Shown in pieces: positions 1 through 6,472 of a stretch of DNA of 8,444 nucleotides. A program made the translations under genes and the position numbers. Origin of the DNA: Propionibacteriaceae bacterium (GTDB lineage Bacteria > Actinomycetota > Actinomycetes > Propionibacteriales > Propionibacteriaceae); the NCBI GenBank assembly GCA_003158895.1, contig PMLO01000250.1, positions 1 through 8,444 of the forward strand, given 5' to 3'. The notes beneath the pieces are model-generated. The model saw only the letters and a list, made by a program, of their open reading frames with translations, was not told the origin of the DNA and did not search any database. Each line of letters begins with the position of its first letter. Position 1 is the stretch's first letter.

Positions 1-606
1 TCAACATTGGCCCGGCGTTGACACCTCGTGCGCGCTACTGACTTGCCCGGCTCCGGCGATCTGGCAAGGGTTCGTGCTGACGATGCGCACCCTGGGGTCT
101 GCGGCCGTGGCAAAGATGGTTCGTAGCAGTTGGTAGGCGTGGGCGCGCTCAGTGGGAGTGCTGGAGTTCAGCGACAGGTACCAACGAGTGACCTGGTCGG
201 GCGTCACTGTCCGCATACGAGCGGTTCCGAAGGTGGGCAGGATGTGCCGCTCGAGCAGCCTCCGGTAATCGGCCTTGGTGCGGGGCTTTATCGGCCCCTG
301 CTTGGTGCGTCGAGCCTCGAGCCAGTCGCCGGCATACTCCTGCAACGTCAACCCGGTCACGGTCCTTGCAGCGCGCCGGTCGTCGGGCGGTGTCCACGTG
401 TCGAGCTCGATCAACCGCCGCTCTCCCACGATCCAAGCCACAGCGTCATCCTTCGTGTCGAAGGACCGATCAGCGCGCACCAACAGAGCATCTGGACCGA
501 TGTAGGCGGCGGTCCAGCGACCGGAGTCTCGCCGTCGCACACGGCCGAAACTCCGCCGCGCCGTGACGGGCACGCGCCTAGCCTTGGGCTTCTCGGCGGG
601 CAACAT
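1..606 (-). CDS. Tyrosine site-specific recombinase (phage-type integrase), N-terminal part only
   Basis: Tyrosine integrases cut and rejoin DNA at att sites to insert or excise mobile elements. From the ATG at 606 this frame gives 201 residues. About residues 19-65 (FGRVRRRDSGRWTAAYIGPD onward) look like the N-terminal arm-DNA-binding domain. About residues 85-180 (TLQEYAGDWLEARR, IKPRTKADYRRLLERHILP) look like the SAM-like core-binding domain. The sequence NPCQIAGAG near the end is the usual linker into the catalytic domain, but the frame stops at 1-3, about 20 residues later. The catalytic R-H-R-Y domain is therefore missing here; it may continue in another frame left of the window or be lost. 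The frame is open up to a GTG at 657. I prefer 606 because the integrase-like sequence begins soon after it, but neither start has a good ribosome binding site. The gene's 5' end faces the tRNA-like att site about 140 bases away. Confidence 0.85.
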   Translation of the reverse strand: MLPAEKPKARRVPVTARRSFGRVRRRDSGRWTAAYIGPDALLVRADRSFDTKDDAVAWIVGERRLIELDTWTPPDDRRAARTVTGLTLQEYAGDWLEARRTKQGPIKPRTKADYRRLLERHILPTFGTARMRTVTPDQVTRWYLSLNSSTPTERAHAYQLLRTIFATAADPRVRIVSTNPCQIAGAGQVSSAHEVSTPGQC

Positions 607-618
607 ACGGGCAACATA
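597..618. repeat. Perfect 11-bp tandem duplication over the integrase start
   Basis: CGGGCAACATA occurs twice head to tail, at 597-607 and 608-618, with no mismatch. The preferred integrase ATG (604-606, minus strand) lies in the first copy. An ATG in another frame lies in the second. Because 11 is not a multiple of three, the duplication puts the two ATGs in different frames and lengthens the 5' region. It could be a slippage duplication or a pair of protein-binding sites. Confidence 0.9.
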
Positions 619-688
619 GCAGCCCAATATGGCCCATGTCAGCCCACTCGAGCACACTAAGACAAGTGGCTAACGGGCGAACGAAACG

Positions 689-713
689 CCTTGTCAAAAG
701 AGGTTTGACAAGG
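689..713. repeat. Perfect 10-bp inverted repeat upstream of the integrase
   Basis: CCTTGTCAAA (689-698) and TTTGACAAGG (704-713) are exact reverse complements separated by five bases. The palindrome places a TTGACA hexamer, the consensus -35 sequence, on both strands. It lies about 85 bases upstream of the integrase ATG. I see no convincing -10 box at the right spacing, so a promoter is possible but not shown. It may be an operator, or a paired arm-type site for the integrase or its directionality factor. Confidence 0.75.
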
Positions 714-745
714 GGTGACCACGTTAGCCGGAACAGGTGTGGTCC

Positions 746-771
746 ACGGATTCGAATCCCGTTAGCTCCAC
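746..771 (+). other. Attachment site: 3' end of a tRNA-Ala-like gene (no 5' part)
   Basis: Positions 751-757 read TTCGAAT, a standard T-loop. 758-762 form the 3' side of the T-stem, 763-769 (TAGCTCC) the 3' side of the acceptor stem, and 770 is a discriminator A. A matching 5' strand would be GGGGCTA, which would place the G3:U70 pair typical of tRNA-Ala, so alanine is the best identity. Nothing upstream forms the D or anticodon arms, so this is only a 3' fragment. The T-stem 5' side (746-750, ACGGA) pairs except for an A:C at its last position, which suggests true identity with the tRNA begins near 751. A tRNA 3' fragment beside an integrase gene is the usual mark of an att junction. Confidence 0.75.
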
Positions 772-780
772 TTCGTAGGA

Positions 781-824
781 CCGCTCTGACAAGGGGAAAT
801 GCTCCTGGGTCAGGGCGGTTTGTG
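781..824 (+). terminator. Hairpin terminator downstream of the tRNA fragment
   Basis: CCGCTCTGAC (781-790) pairs with GTCAGGGCGG (809-818) over ten positions, nine Watson-Crick and one T:G, around an 18-base loop. It is followed by TTTGTGGTTT. It starts ten bases after the tRNA-like 3' end, where a native tRNA terminator would be expected. This supports the view that sequence from about 751 rightwards is the original chromosome. The loop is long and the T-tract interrupted, so strength is uncertain. Confidence 0.6.
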
Positions 825-1360
825 GTTTCTGTGCACCATACAGGCAACTTCGACACGCAGACCCGCGGTCGCCACTGGCAGCCGGCTCATGGCGAGCGCC
901 GATCGTTCTAGTGGGGGCTGATTGACCGTCTGGATGAGGTCGCGATCTTCCTATGCCGAGTACCGCGCAAGGCTGCCCGGACATGACTGGATGATCTGCG
1001 GGATCGCCTCACTGGTTGGCAGGAACGTCGCGGCGGCGAACGGTGCACAACCGAGAGAGATCGCCAGGTTCGCCAGTGAACTCGGCATGGTCCACGACAC
1101 CATCTTTCCCAGACCCACACACCGAGTGCATCTCGGCGCTACGGATATATCGTTGTGACGAATTGTCGGCCCCCGCTGCGTTCGAAGCTAGCGAGAAAGG
1201 CAGTTGCGATCGCAGCAGAGCTTGGCTCCTCAACCGGCAGCCCAGTCCTCCTCTGTAGGCAGGGCGTGGAGGAGGAGTGAACATCCGACTTTGCCGATGA
1301 CAGCGAGTTGCTTGTTGGGACACTTGGGGGTGTCCGCTGTCGTCGACTTTGGGGGCCACC
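825..1360. other. No recognisable gene
   Basis: I find no convincing coding region here. One open frame on the plus strand (922-1158, TTG start, 78 residues, with a stretch reading REIARFASELGMVHDTI) has no family I recognise and no ribosome binding site. Stretches that look protein-like change frame several times, as decayed coding sequence would, but I cannot name a parent. Two inverted repeats are visible: TCCTCCTC (1246-1253) with GAGGAGGA (1269-1276), and GGACAC (1318-1323) with GTGTCC (1330-1335). Neither is followed by a T-tract. Confidence 0.5.
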
Positions 1361-1748
1361 ATGCTTGATACGAGTGATGTGATCGCTTTCGCAGCCACCA
1401 CCGACTTGGCCAGGGACACACACCTTCTACGAATCCGCTCTCGGCCTACGAGTGGTGGAGGAGAACCCGTTTGCCTGCGTGTTCGACGCCAACGGCACGA
1501 TGCTGGGCGTCGAAGCACCCCAGCCCGGGTACACGGTCCTTGGCTGGCGCGTTGCTGGCATCCGCGAGACCATCGCTCTGCTTGAGTCTCGAAGGGTCGT
1601 ATTCGTGCGTTACGACGGTCTGGAGCAGGATGATCACGGCGTGTGGGTCACTCCCAGCGGAGATCGGATTGCTTGGTTCACCGACCCCGACGGCAACGTT
1701 CTGTCTCTGACCGAGTTCCCGGAGCTTCGAGCCGCCCGCCATTGCTAG
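1361..1748 (+). pseudogene. VOC (glyoxalase/bleomycin-resistance fold) protein, broken by a one-base insertion
   Basis: VOC proteins are small metal-binding enzymes or antibiotic-binding proteins (glyoxalase I, fosfomycin- and bleomycin-resistance proteins, dioxygenases). The ATG at 1361 opens MLDTSDVIAFAATTDLARDT, the usual first strand and the start of the first helix. The rest, TFYESALGLRVVEENPFACV and onward to WFTDPDGNVLSLTEF, is in the next frame from 1422 to the stop at 1746-1748. Skipping one base at about 1413-1421 (in GGGACACACACC) restores a protein of about 128 residues, a normal single-module length, with the spacing expected between the LAR and FYE motifs. The closing DPDGNVLSL is the standard VOC C-terminal motif. 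A restart at GTG 1452 would lack the first strand and helix. The substrate cannot be told. A GGGGG lies five bases before the ATG. The gene converges on rph, with overlapping stop codons. Confidence 0.8.
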
Positions 1749-4381
1749 GAGCTCGACAGGACTTCCACGTACCCTTCTGTCCCGTTCACTCGGATCCGCT
1801 GACCGTCCGTGATCAACGTCGTGGCGTCCTGAACGGCGACGACCGCAGGGAGGCCGTATTCCCTGGCGACTACCGCGCCGTGCGTGGCCATGCCGCCGAC
1901 TTCGGCGACGATGGCCTTGACGGACACGAAAACGGGGGTCCAGCTCGGGTCTGTGTAGGTGGTGACGAGGATGTCACCCTCCTCGATGTTGGCATCCTCG
2001 ACGCGCCTGATGACCCTTGCACGGCCTTCGACCGTCCCCGCCGAAGCGGCGATGCCAACCAACGCCCCAGCCGGGACGCCGCTGCGATGGTACGAACCCG
2101 TGATGATCTCTCCATCGGAGGTCATCACCCTCGGAGGGGTGAGCTTCGCGTAGACCTCGAACTCTGCTTTTCGATTCTCGATCTTGGCCTGGTCCACCCG
2201 TCCCTTAGCGACAGCATCGCGGAGTTCCTCGAACGTCAGGTAGGACACGTCCTCCTTCTCATGCAGAGCTCCCATTGCCACGAGCTTCGCCGCCTCCCGC
2301 ATCACCGCCTGCTTGATGATCCAGTAGTGCTGCATCATCAGGAACTTCGGATACTCGCGATAGCCGGCGAGGTTGCGCAGGACGCTGATCTGCTTCCTGG
2401 CCTTCTTGGCCTTGCGCTTGCCGCCAGGCAGCTTCTCAACACGACTCATGAGCTCACGCTCCGCCCGTTCGGACTCCGTCCGGCCCTCGTCGAAGGCAGC
2501 CTTGCTGGCACCGGGACCGAAGTTGCGTACGTCGCTCAGGATCATGGGGACAAGGGCTGTTGGTTGCTCGCTCCAGCGGGGCTTGGTGATGTCGAGCTCA
2601 CCCGGGCACCGCACCCCGTACCGGTCGAGGAACGTTCGGAGGGCCTGTGCGACCTCCGGCCCGCCCTCCAAGGCGGCCAGGTCCTCGAAGAGTGTCTCGT
2701 CGGTCGCGCGCGGCAGGCCGTCCACGACCGCCGGGTGCCGGCGTACGACGTCGGCCACGTCCAGCAGCGCCAGACCCATCTCGGAGGTCACGTTGTTGGC
2801 CACAGACCGGGTGAGCGACTCCGCCACACCCTTCTCCCCCAGCCACTTCTCCATGTTCTTGTTGACCCCACGCAGAGCGAACTGGCCCGCGTACACCACC
2901 CCCATGCCCTTCGCCCCTGCAGAGGCTTCCTTGAGCTCTTCCAGATCCTCGAGGATGCCGGTGAACAACTCGGGGCCGGAGAAGCCTAGGAACCGGGTCC
3001 GTACGTCCTTGAGCGCCTCCTCGTTCTGCGACATGAGTCCTGCCACGACAGTCGCGTCGTTGGTGCGATAAGCCTTGACGGCCTCCACGGGAAGCCGCCA
3101 CGTGAAGTACCCAGAGCCCATGGCTAGGAACTTCTTCCCGCCGCGGGCCAGCCCCTTCATGAAGGACGTGCGCGCCGCGATCGCCTTGATGGCGTCGAGC
3201 ATGAGGGGGTCGACGGCCCCCATGGAGGCGAGGACGAGGCGACGCCCGACGGGCGACCCCAGATCGGCCGCCACGTCTCCGTAGAACCTTCCGCCGGCGT
3301 CAATCAGGGGGGTCCCCGCGGACTGCAACTGGAAGAAGGACAACCCGAACGGTTTCATCGCGTCGGTCATCATCTGCAAGTGGCCGAACGACAGGTACAC
3401 GTGGTTCCTCGTGTCCTGCACCGGTGGTAGGGGATAGAGGGTGGTGATGGGCCGGCTCTGGACGATGAAGAACTCGCCTTCGGAGAGGCACCACTCGATG
3501 TCCTGGGGAAGTCCGAAGTGCGTCTCGACCTTCCTGCAGATGGCCGCCAGCTCCAGGATCTGTGCGTCGGTCAGCGCTTGCGCCGTCTGCCTGTCGGGCG
3601 AGAGCTGCCGCTGTTCGGTGCCGCCGGCTTCCAGCCCGTAGATCGCGACCTGCTTGGTCGAGATCTTCTTCCCGACGATCGCATCGTCTCGCACCGCGTA
3701 CGTATCGGGATCCACGAGGCCCGAGACGAGCGCCTCGCCGAGTCCGAAGCTGGCGTCGACGGCGACGACCTTCCTGTCCGATGTCAGGGGATCGGCAGTG
3801 AATGCGATCCCGGAGACCTCGGGAAAGACCATTCTCTGCACGACCACGGACAGCAGCACCTTGCGATGATCGAACCCGTTCCGGATGCGATAGACGACCG
3901 CACGCTCGGTGAAAAGCGACGCCCAGCACAGACTCAAGCTCTTGAAGATCGACGCCGGCCCTCTGACGTTGAGGTACGTGTCCTGCTGTCCCGCGAATGA
4001 CGCGGTCGGTAGGTCCTCCGCCGTGGCGCTCGACCGCACCGCGAAAGCATTCTCGGCGCCGAGCGTCGCGAGATGGCCGGCGACCTGGTCTGAGATGCCA
4101 CTCGGTATCTCCGTGGCCTCAAGGGCGACACGGATCTTCCCACTGACGTCCCGGATCTCCTGGGCATCGTTGACCGTGAGCAGCTCCAGCCGAGCCAGGA
4201 GCGGCTCGAAGTCGGGCGTGCGCGACGTCACATCCCTGTACGCATCCGTGGTGACGCAGAAGCCATCGGGAACCCTGATCGCCTCGATCCGAGACAGCTC
4301 CCCGAGGTTGGCCCCCTTGCCACCCACCAGTGCCTGCTTCGTTGCGTCGACCTCGTCAAGGCTAAGCACAAATGACGTCAT
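1745..4381 (-). CDS. rph: Rifamycin-inactivating phosphotransferase (Rph) family enzyme
   Basis: Rph uses ATP and water to phosphorylate rifamycins at the C21 hydroxyl, releasing AMP and phosphate, through a phosphohistidine that swivels between two sites. This cytoplasmic protein is 878 residues, close to the 860-870 usual for Rph. The ATP-grasp (PPDK-N-like) domain covers about 1-320, with GGKGANLGEL near 20-29, AVRSSATAEDLPTASFAGQQ at 114-133 and DIEWCLSEGEFFIVQSRP at 294-311. The rifamycin-binding part follows, opening with NHVYLSFGHLQMMTDAMKP, a stretch typical of Rph and not of PEP synthase. The C-terminal swivelling domain carries the catalytic His at about 834 in GGMATHGAVVAREYGLPAVV; PEP synthase instead has a TCH-type motif there. 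The ATG at 4381 is chosen because the family N-terminus MTSFVLSLDEVDATKQALVG starts there and AGGAAGGG lies upstream; the frame's earlier ATG would overlap tetR. The gene is intact. A related phosphotransferase with another substrate cannot be excluded. Confidence 0.87.
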   Translation of the reverse strand: MTSFVLSLDEVDATKQALVGGKGANLGELSRIEAIRVPDGFCVTTDAYRDVTSRTPDFEPLLARLELLTVNDAQEIRDVSGKIRVALEATEIPSGISDQVAGHLATLGAENAFAVRSSATAEDLPTASFAGQQDTYLNVRGPASIFKSLSLCWASLFTERAVVYRIRNGFDHRKVLLSVVVQRMVFPEVSGIAFTADPLTSDRKVVAVDASFGLGEALVSGLVDPDTYAVRDDAIVGKKISTKQVAIYGLEAGGTEQRQLSPDRQTAQALTDAQILELAAICRKVETHFGLPQDIEWCLSEGEFFIVQSRPITTLYPLPPVQDTRNHVYLSFGHLQMMTDAMKPFGLSFFQLQSAGTPLIDAGGRFYGDVAADLGSPVGRRLVLASMGAVDPLMLDAIKAIAARTSFMKGLARGGKKFLAMGSGYFTWRLPVEAVKAYRTNDATVVAGLMSQNEEALKDVRTRFLGFSGPELFTGILEDLEELKEASAGAKGMGVVYAGQFALRGVNKNMEKWLGEKGVAESLTRSVANNVTSEMGLALLDVADVVRRHPAVVDGLPRATDETLFEDLAALEGGPEVAQALRTFLDRYGVRCPGELDITKPRWSEQPTALVPMILSDVRNFGPGASKAAFDEGRTESERAERELMSRVEKLPGGKRKAKKARKQISVLRNLAGYREYPKFLMMQHYWIIKQAVMREAAKLVAMGALHEKEDVSYLTFEELRDAVAKGRVDQAKIENRKAEFEVYAKLTPPRVMTSDGEIITGSYHRSGVPAGALVGIAASAGTVEGRARVIRRVEDANIEEGDILVTTYTDPSWTPVFVSVKAIVAEVGGMATHGAVVAREYGLPAVVAVQDATTLITDGQRIRVNGTEGYVEVLSSS

Positions 4382-4436
4382 GCTCCGTGTCCCTTCCTTC
4401 GTCCGTGCAGTGATAGCGGGCTCAGCGGCACCGCAA

Positions 4437-5147
4437 TCATTCGGGCTGCTCTGCCAGTCGCCGCTGCTGTTGTTCCATAAGATCCGCGAGAGACGGGTCC
4501 AGCGGCAGCCGGAGGCTTCCGACCGGCAGCCCCAGCAGCCGCTCCTGCGCGATCTGCAGCGCGAGCATGGTCTTCGAGGCCTCATCGAAATACGCACTCG
4601 GCTCGGGAAACTCGTACATCCGGCGCGCCAACCGGTCCGCGCCACCGTGGCGAAGCACGAGCAGGATCGAGGCCGTCGCTGCCGCGTCGGAAACGGTGAA
4701 CGCCCCTTGGTCCATGCCCTCCTGTATGACGTCGGTGAGGATCGGGAGGGAATGCGTAAAGGCCGAGTCGAGGATCCCGACGCGCAGTGCAAGGTTCTCC
4801 ACGCGGTACAGCGCCCGCCCGATCTCCAGGGTCACCTCGCCGCGAGATGCTTCGAACTGCGCAGAGAACGCAAAGAACCGGCGAAGCTTCGCCACCGCGT
4901 CGCCCTCTTCGTGCGCCAGCTCCACAGCGAGCTGCTGGAGCAGGTCGTCTCCGTACCGCTCGACGATCTGAGCCAACAGGTCCTGCTTGGACTCGAAGTA
5001 AAGGTAGAAGGTGCCCTTGGCCACTCCTGCTTCGGTCGTGATCCGTTCGATCGAGGTGCGCTCATAGCCGCGATCGACGAACAGTCGAGTCGCCACGGCG
5101 ACGAGCTCGTCACGCCGAACCTCCGCTTCCTTCACCCTGCGCGCCAT
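4437..5147 (-). CDS. TetR-family transcriptional regulator
   Basis: This is a one-domain DNA-binding repressor type with a ligand pocket. The 236-residue protein has the TetR HTH at about 11-58: RRDELVAVATRLFVDRGYER, then TSIERITTEAGVAKGTFYLY with FESKQDLL. A variable all-helical C-terminal domain follows and probably binds the inducer and forms the dimer. I choose the ATG at 5147 because GGAG lies seven bases upstream of it and the family N-terminus fits. The frame is open to 5189, but that start falls inside the operator. The gene precedes rph in the same direction with a 55-base gap and no visible terminator, so a tetR-rph operon is likely. Two palindromes just upstream suggest it represses itself and rph. 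The ligand is unknown; a rifamycin-like or other aromatic compound is a reasonable guess only. Confidence 0.92.
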   Translation of the reverse strand: MARRVKEAEVRRDELVAVATRLFVDRGYERTSIERITTEAGVAKGTFYLYFESKQDLLAQIVERYGDDLLQQLAVELAHEEGDAVAKLRRFFAFSAQFEASRGEVTLEIGRALYRVENLALRVGILDSAFTHSLPILTDVIQEGMDQGAFTVSDAAATASILLVLRHGGADRLARRMYEFPEPSAYFDEASKTMLALQIAQERLLGLPVGSLRLPLDPSLADLMEQQQRRLAEQPE

Positions 5148-5168
5148 GGAGTGCTCCGTCTTGCTAAA

Positions 5169-5197
5169 TGACCGTCGGTCACTGACCACCGGTCAGT
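5169..5197. promoter_or_regulatory. Tandem TetR-type operator, two TGACC-N3-GGTCA palindromes
   Basis: Two 13-bp palindromes lie side by side: TGACC-GTC-GGTCA at 5169-5181 and TGACC-ACC-GGTCA at 5183-5195. The second extends to perfect 7-bp arms (5181-5197, ACTGACC and GGTCAGT). Centres are 14 bp apart, so two dimers could bind at nearby positions. The site lies 22-50 bases upstream of the tetR ATG and overlaps the -10 box. Repression of tetR-rph by its own product is the straightforward inference. The divergent aldo/keto reductase starts about 235 bases away and may or may not respond. Confidence 0.8.
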
Positions 5198-5224
5198 ATA
5201 CGGTCTGGCGGGTCCGCCGCAGAA
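5195..5224 (-). promoter_or_regulatory. Predicted tetR-rph promoter
   Basis: On the minus strand a TATACT -10 box (5195-5200) is preceded, after 18 bases, by TTCTGC (5219-5224), a weak -35. A transcription start near 5188 would give a leader of about 40 bases with the GGAG ribosome binding site. The operator palindromes overlap the -10 and the expected start point. The -10 is good; the -35 is poor. Confidence 0.55.
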
Positions 5225-5397
5225 GTGGATGCGCTTTGGTGAGGCCCTCGCCGCCACAGGGTCGACGCCGTCCGGTCCACAGACGACGCGGCACTGTCAT
5301 GCGACAACTGACCCTGGCGACGATCCGCTCTGCGACAGCTGGGCTGACTGATGGCCTCGGTGAAGGTCCGCATCTAGCCGCAGGTCGCGGGAGCGCC

Positions 5398-5432
5398 CTG
5401 AACTGCCGCCCTCGGTGTGTATAACGAGAGCA
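5398..5432 (+). promoter_or_regulatory. Predicted leaderless promoter of the aldo/keto reductase
   Basis: TATAAC (5420-5425) is a good -10 box, and six bases separate it from the ATG at 5432, so transcription would start at or next to the start codon. CTGAAC (5398-5403) lies 16 bases upstream as a weak -35. There is no clear Shine-Dalgarno sequence. Leaderless transcripts are common in actinobacteria. The region 5201-5397 holds nothing else that I recognise. Confidence 0.5.
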
Positions 5433-6310
5433 TGCTGCGCAATCAGAGGTTCGGAGACACCGGGCTCAACGTGTCGATCTTGGGACTTGGGGCGGGCCAG
5501 ATCGGCCAGAGCGACGTCCCCGAGTCTGTGGCGTCCGACGTGCTCAACGGCGCACTCGACCTGGGCGTCACGTTGATTGACACCGCGGCGAGTTACGGCT
5601 TGAGCGAGGAAAGGATCGGCCGACACCTTGGCCACCGGCGGGACGAGTTCGTGTTGTCAACGAAGGGCGGACAGGCTATCGACGGCTATCCCGACTGGTC
5701 GGCAGGCAGCCTGTCGGCAAGCATCGAGCAGTCGCTGCGGCGGACCCGCTCAGAACGCATCGATGTCTACTTTCTCCACTCCTGCCCAGTCGAGGTGCTC
5801 CGACGCGGAGACCTGCAGGACACCCTGGACCAAGCCGTTGCTGCGGGAAAAATCCGGATCGCTGGTTACAGCGGGGACAACGAGCACCTGGCGTTCGCCG
5901 CGGACTCCGGCCGGTTCGCCGCCATCGAGACCAGCATCAACATCGCCGACCAGTGGAACCTTCGCCACGTGGTCGGTGACGGGACTGACCTGGGCGTGAT
6001 CGCAAAACGGCCCATCGCCAACGCGCCGTGGCGGTTCGACCAGAGACCGATCGGGAACTACGCCGAGCTTTACTGGCAACGCCTCCGGGATCTGGAACTC
6101 GATCCAAGAGACCTCGACTGGGCGGAGTTCGCGCTGCGGTTCAGCGCATACGCCCCTGGTGTGCATAGCGCCATCGTCGGCACTGCCAAACTGGAGAACC
6201 TGCGCCGAAATGTCGAGGCCGCAAACCACGGTCCACTCCCACCAGCGATGCTCACCGACATTGATCAGGCGTGGCAGCGCGTCGGATCCGACTGGGCCAG
6301 CTCAACCTGA
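5432..6310 (+). CDS. Aldo/keto reductase
   Basis: Aldo/keto reductases are NAD(P)H-dependent TIM-barrel enzymes that reduce aldehydes and ketones or oxidise sugars. This cytoplasmic protein is 292 residues from the ATG at 5432, a normal length, and appears intact. The catalytic tetrad is visible as Asp50 and Tyr55 (VTLIDTAASYGLSEERIG), Lys78 (VLSTKGG) and His116 (VYFLHSCP). The N-terminus RFGDTGLNVSILGLGAGQIG is typical. The C-terminal part (GVIAKRPIANAPW, then HSAIVGTAKLENLRRNVEAA) matches the cofactor-binding end of the barrel. An in-frame GTG at 5417 would add five residues, but it is immediately followed by the -10 box, so I prefer the ATG. The gene is divergent from tetR-rph. The substrate cannot be inferred; a role in detoxifying carbonyl compounds alongside rph is only a guess from position. 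Confidence 0.92.
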   Translation: MLRNQRFGDTGLNVSILGLGAGQIGQSDVPESVASDVLNGALDLGVTLIDTAASYGLSEERIGRHLGHRRDEFVLSTKGGQAIDGYPDWSAGSLSASIEQSLRRTRSERIDVYFLHSCPVEVLRRGDLQDTLDQAVAAGKIRIAGYSGDNEHLAFAADSGRFAAIETSINIADQWNLRHVVGDGTDLGVIAKRPIANAPWRFDQRPIGNYAELYWQRLRDLELDPRDLDWAEFALRFSAYAPGVHSAIVGTAKLENLRRNVEAANHGPLPPAMLTDIDQAWQRVGSDWASST

Positions 6311-6472
6311 CGGCCACAATCCCGTGCACCGGAGACGCCGCCATCCTGAGGCCGAACGGCAGAACCATGCCCCCAACCTGTCCTCCAGCACCAGTCGCAA
6401 CGGCATCGGCCGCTCCCCGAACCTTTGCGGCAACGCGCACCCTCCGCCGAGCATCGACAAACGCGCACATCT

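Larger units (their letters stand above)
661..796. repeat. Dispersed GACAAGKGG repeats flanking the att core (candidate integrase arm sites)
   Basis: GACAAGTGG occurs at 661-669, and GACAAGGGG at 708-716 and again at 788-796. An inverted CCTTGTC lies at 689-695. The copies surround the tRNA-like core at about 746-771. Short repeats on both sides of a core are what tyrosine integrases with an N-terminal arm-binding domain recognise in attP. Against this, the rightmost copy sits in the loop of the presumed chromosomal terminator and could be chance. Confidence 0.4.

Noticed and set aside
720..771. A complete tRNA gene
   Set aside because: Only the T-arm 3' side and the acceptor 3' strand are present; no anticodon or D arm and no 5' acceptor partner upstream.
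1009..1518. Minus-strand open frame (169 codons) across the VOC gene start
   Set aside because: The opposite strand has clear VOC motifs; this translation shows none of any family.
1643..2989. Long plus-strand open frame (448 codons)
   Set aside because: It lies opposite rph, whose family motifs are unmistakable; the translation is arginine/histidine-rich shadow sequence with no recognisable domain.
4382..4792. Upstream extension of rph to an earlier start
   Set aside because: It would overlap most of the tetR C-terminus, and the family N-terminus begins at 4381.
3909..5171. Long plus-strand open frame (420 codons)
   Set aside because: It is antisense to the start of rph and all of tetR; high-G+C shadow with no domain.
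5148..5189. Longer tetR start at 5189
   Set aside because: It falls in the operator and lacks a ribosome binding site; GGAG is properly spaced for 5147.
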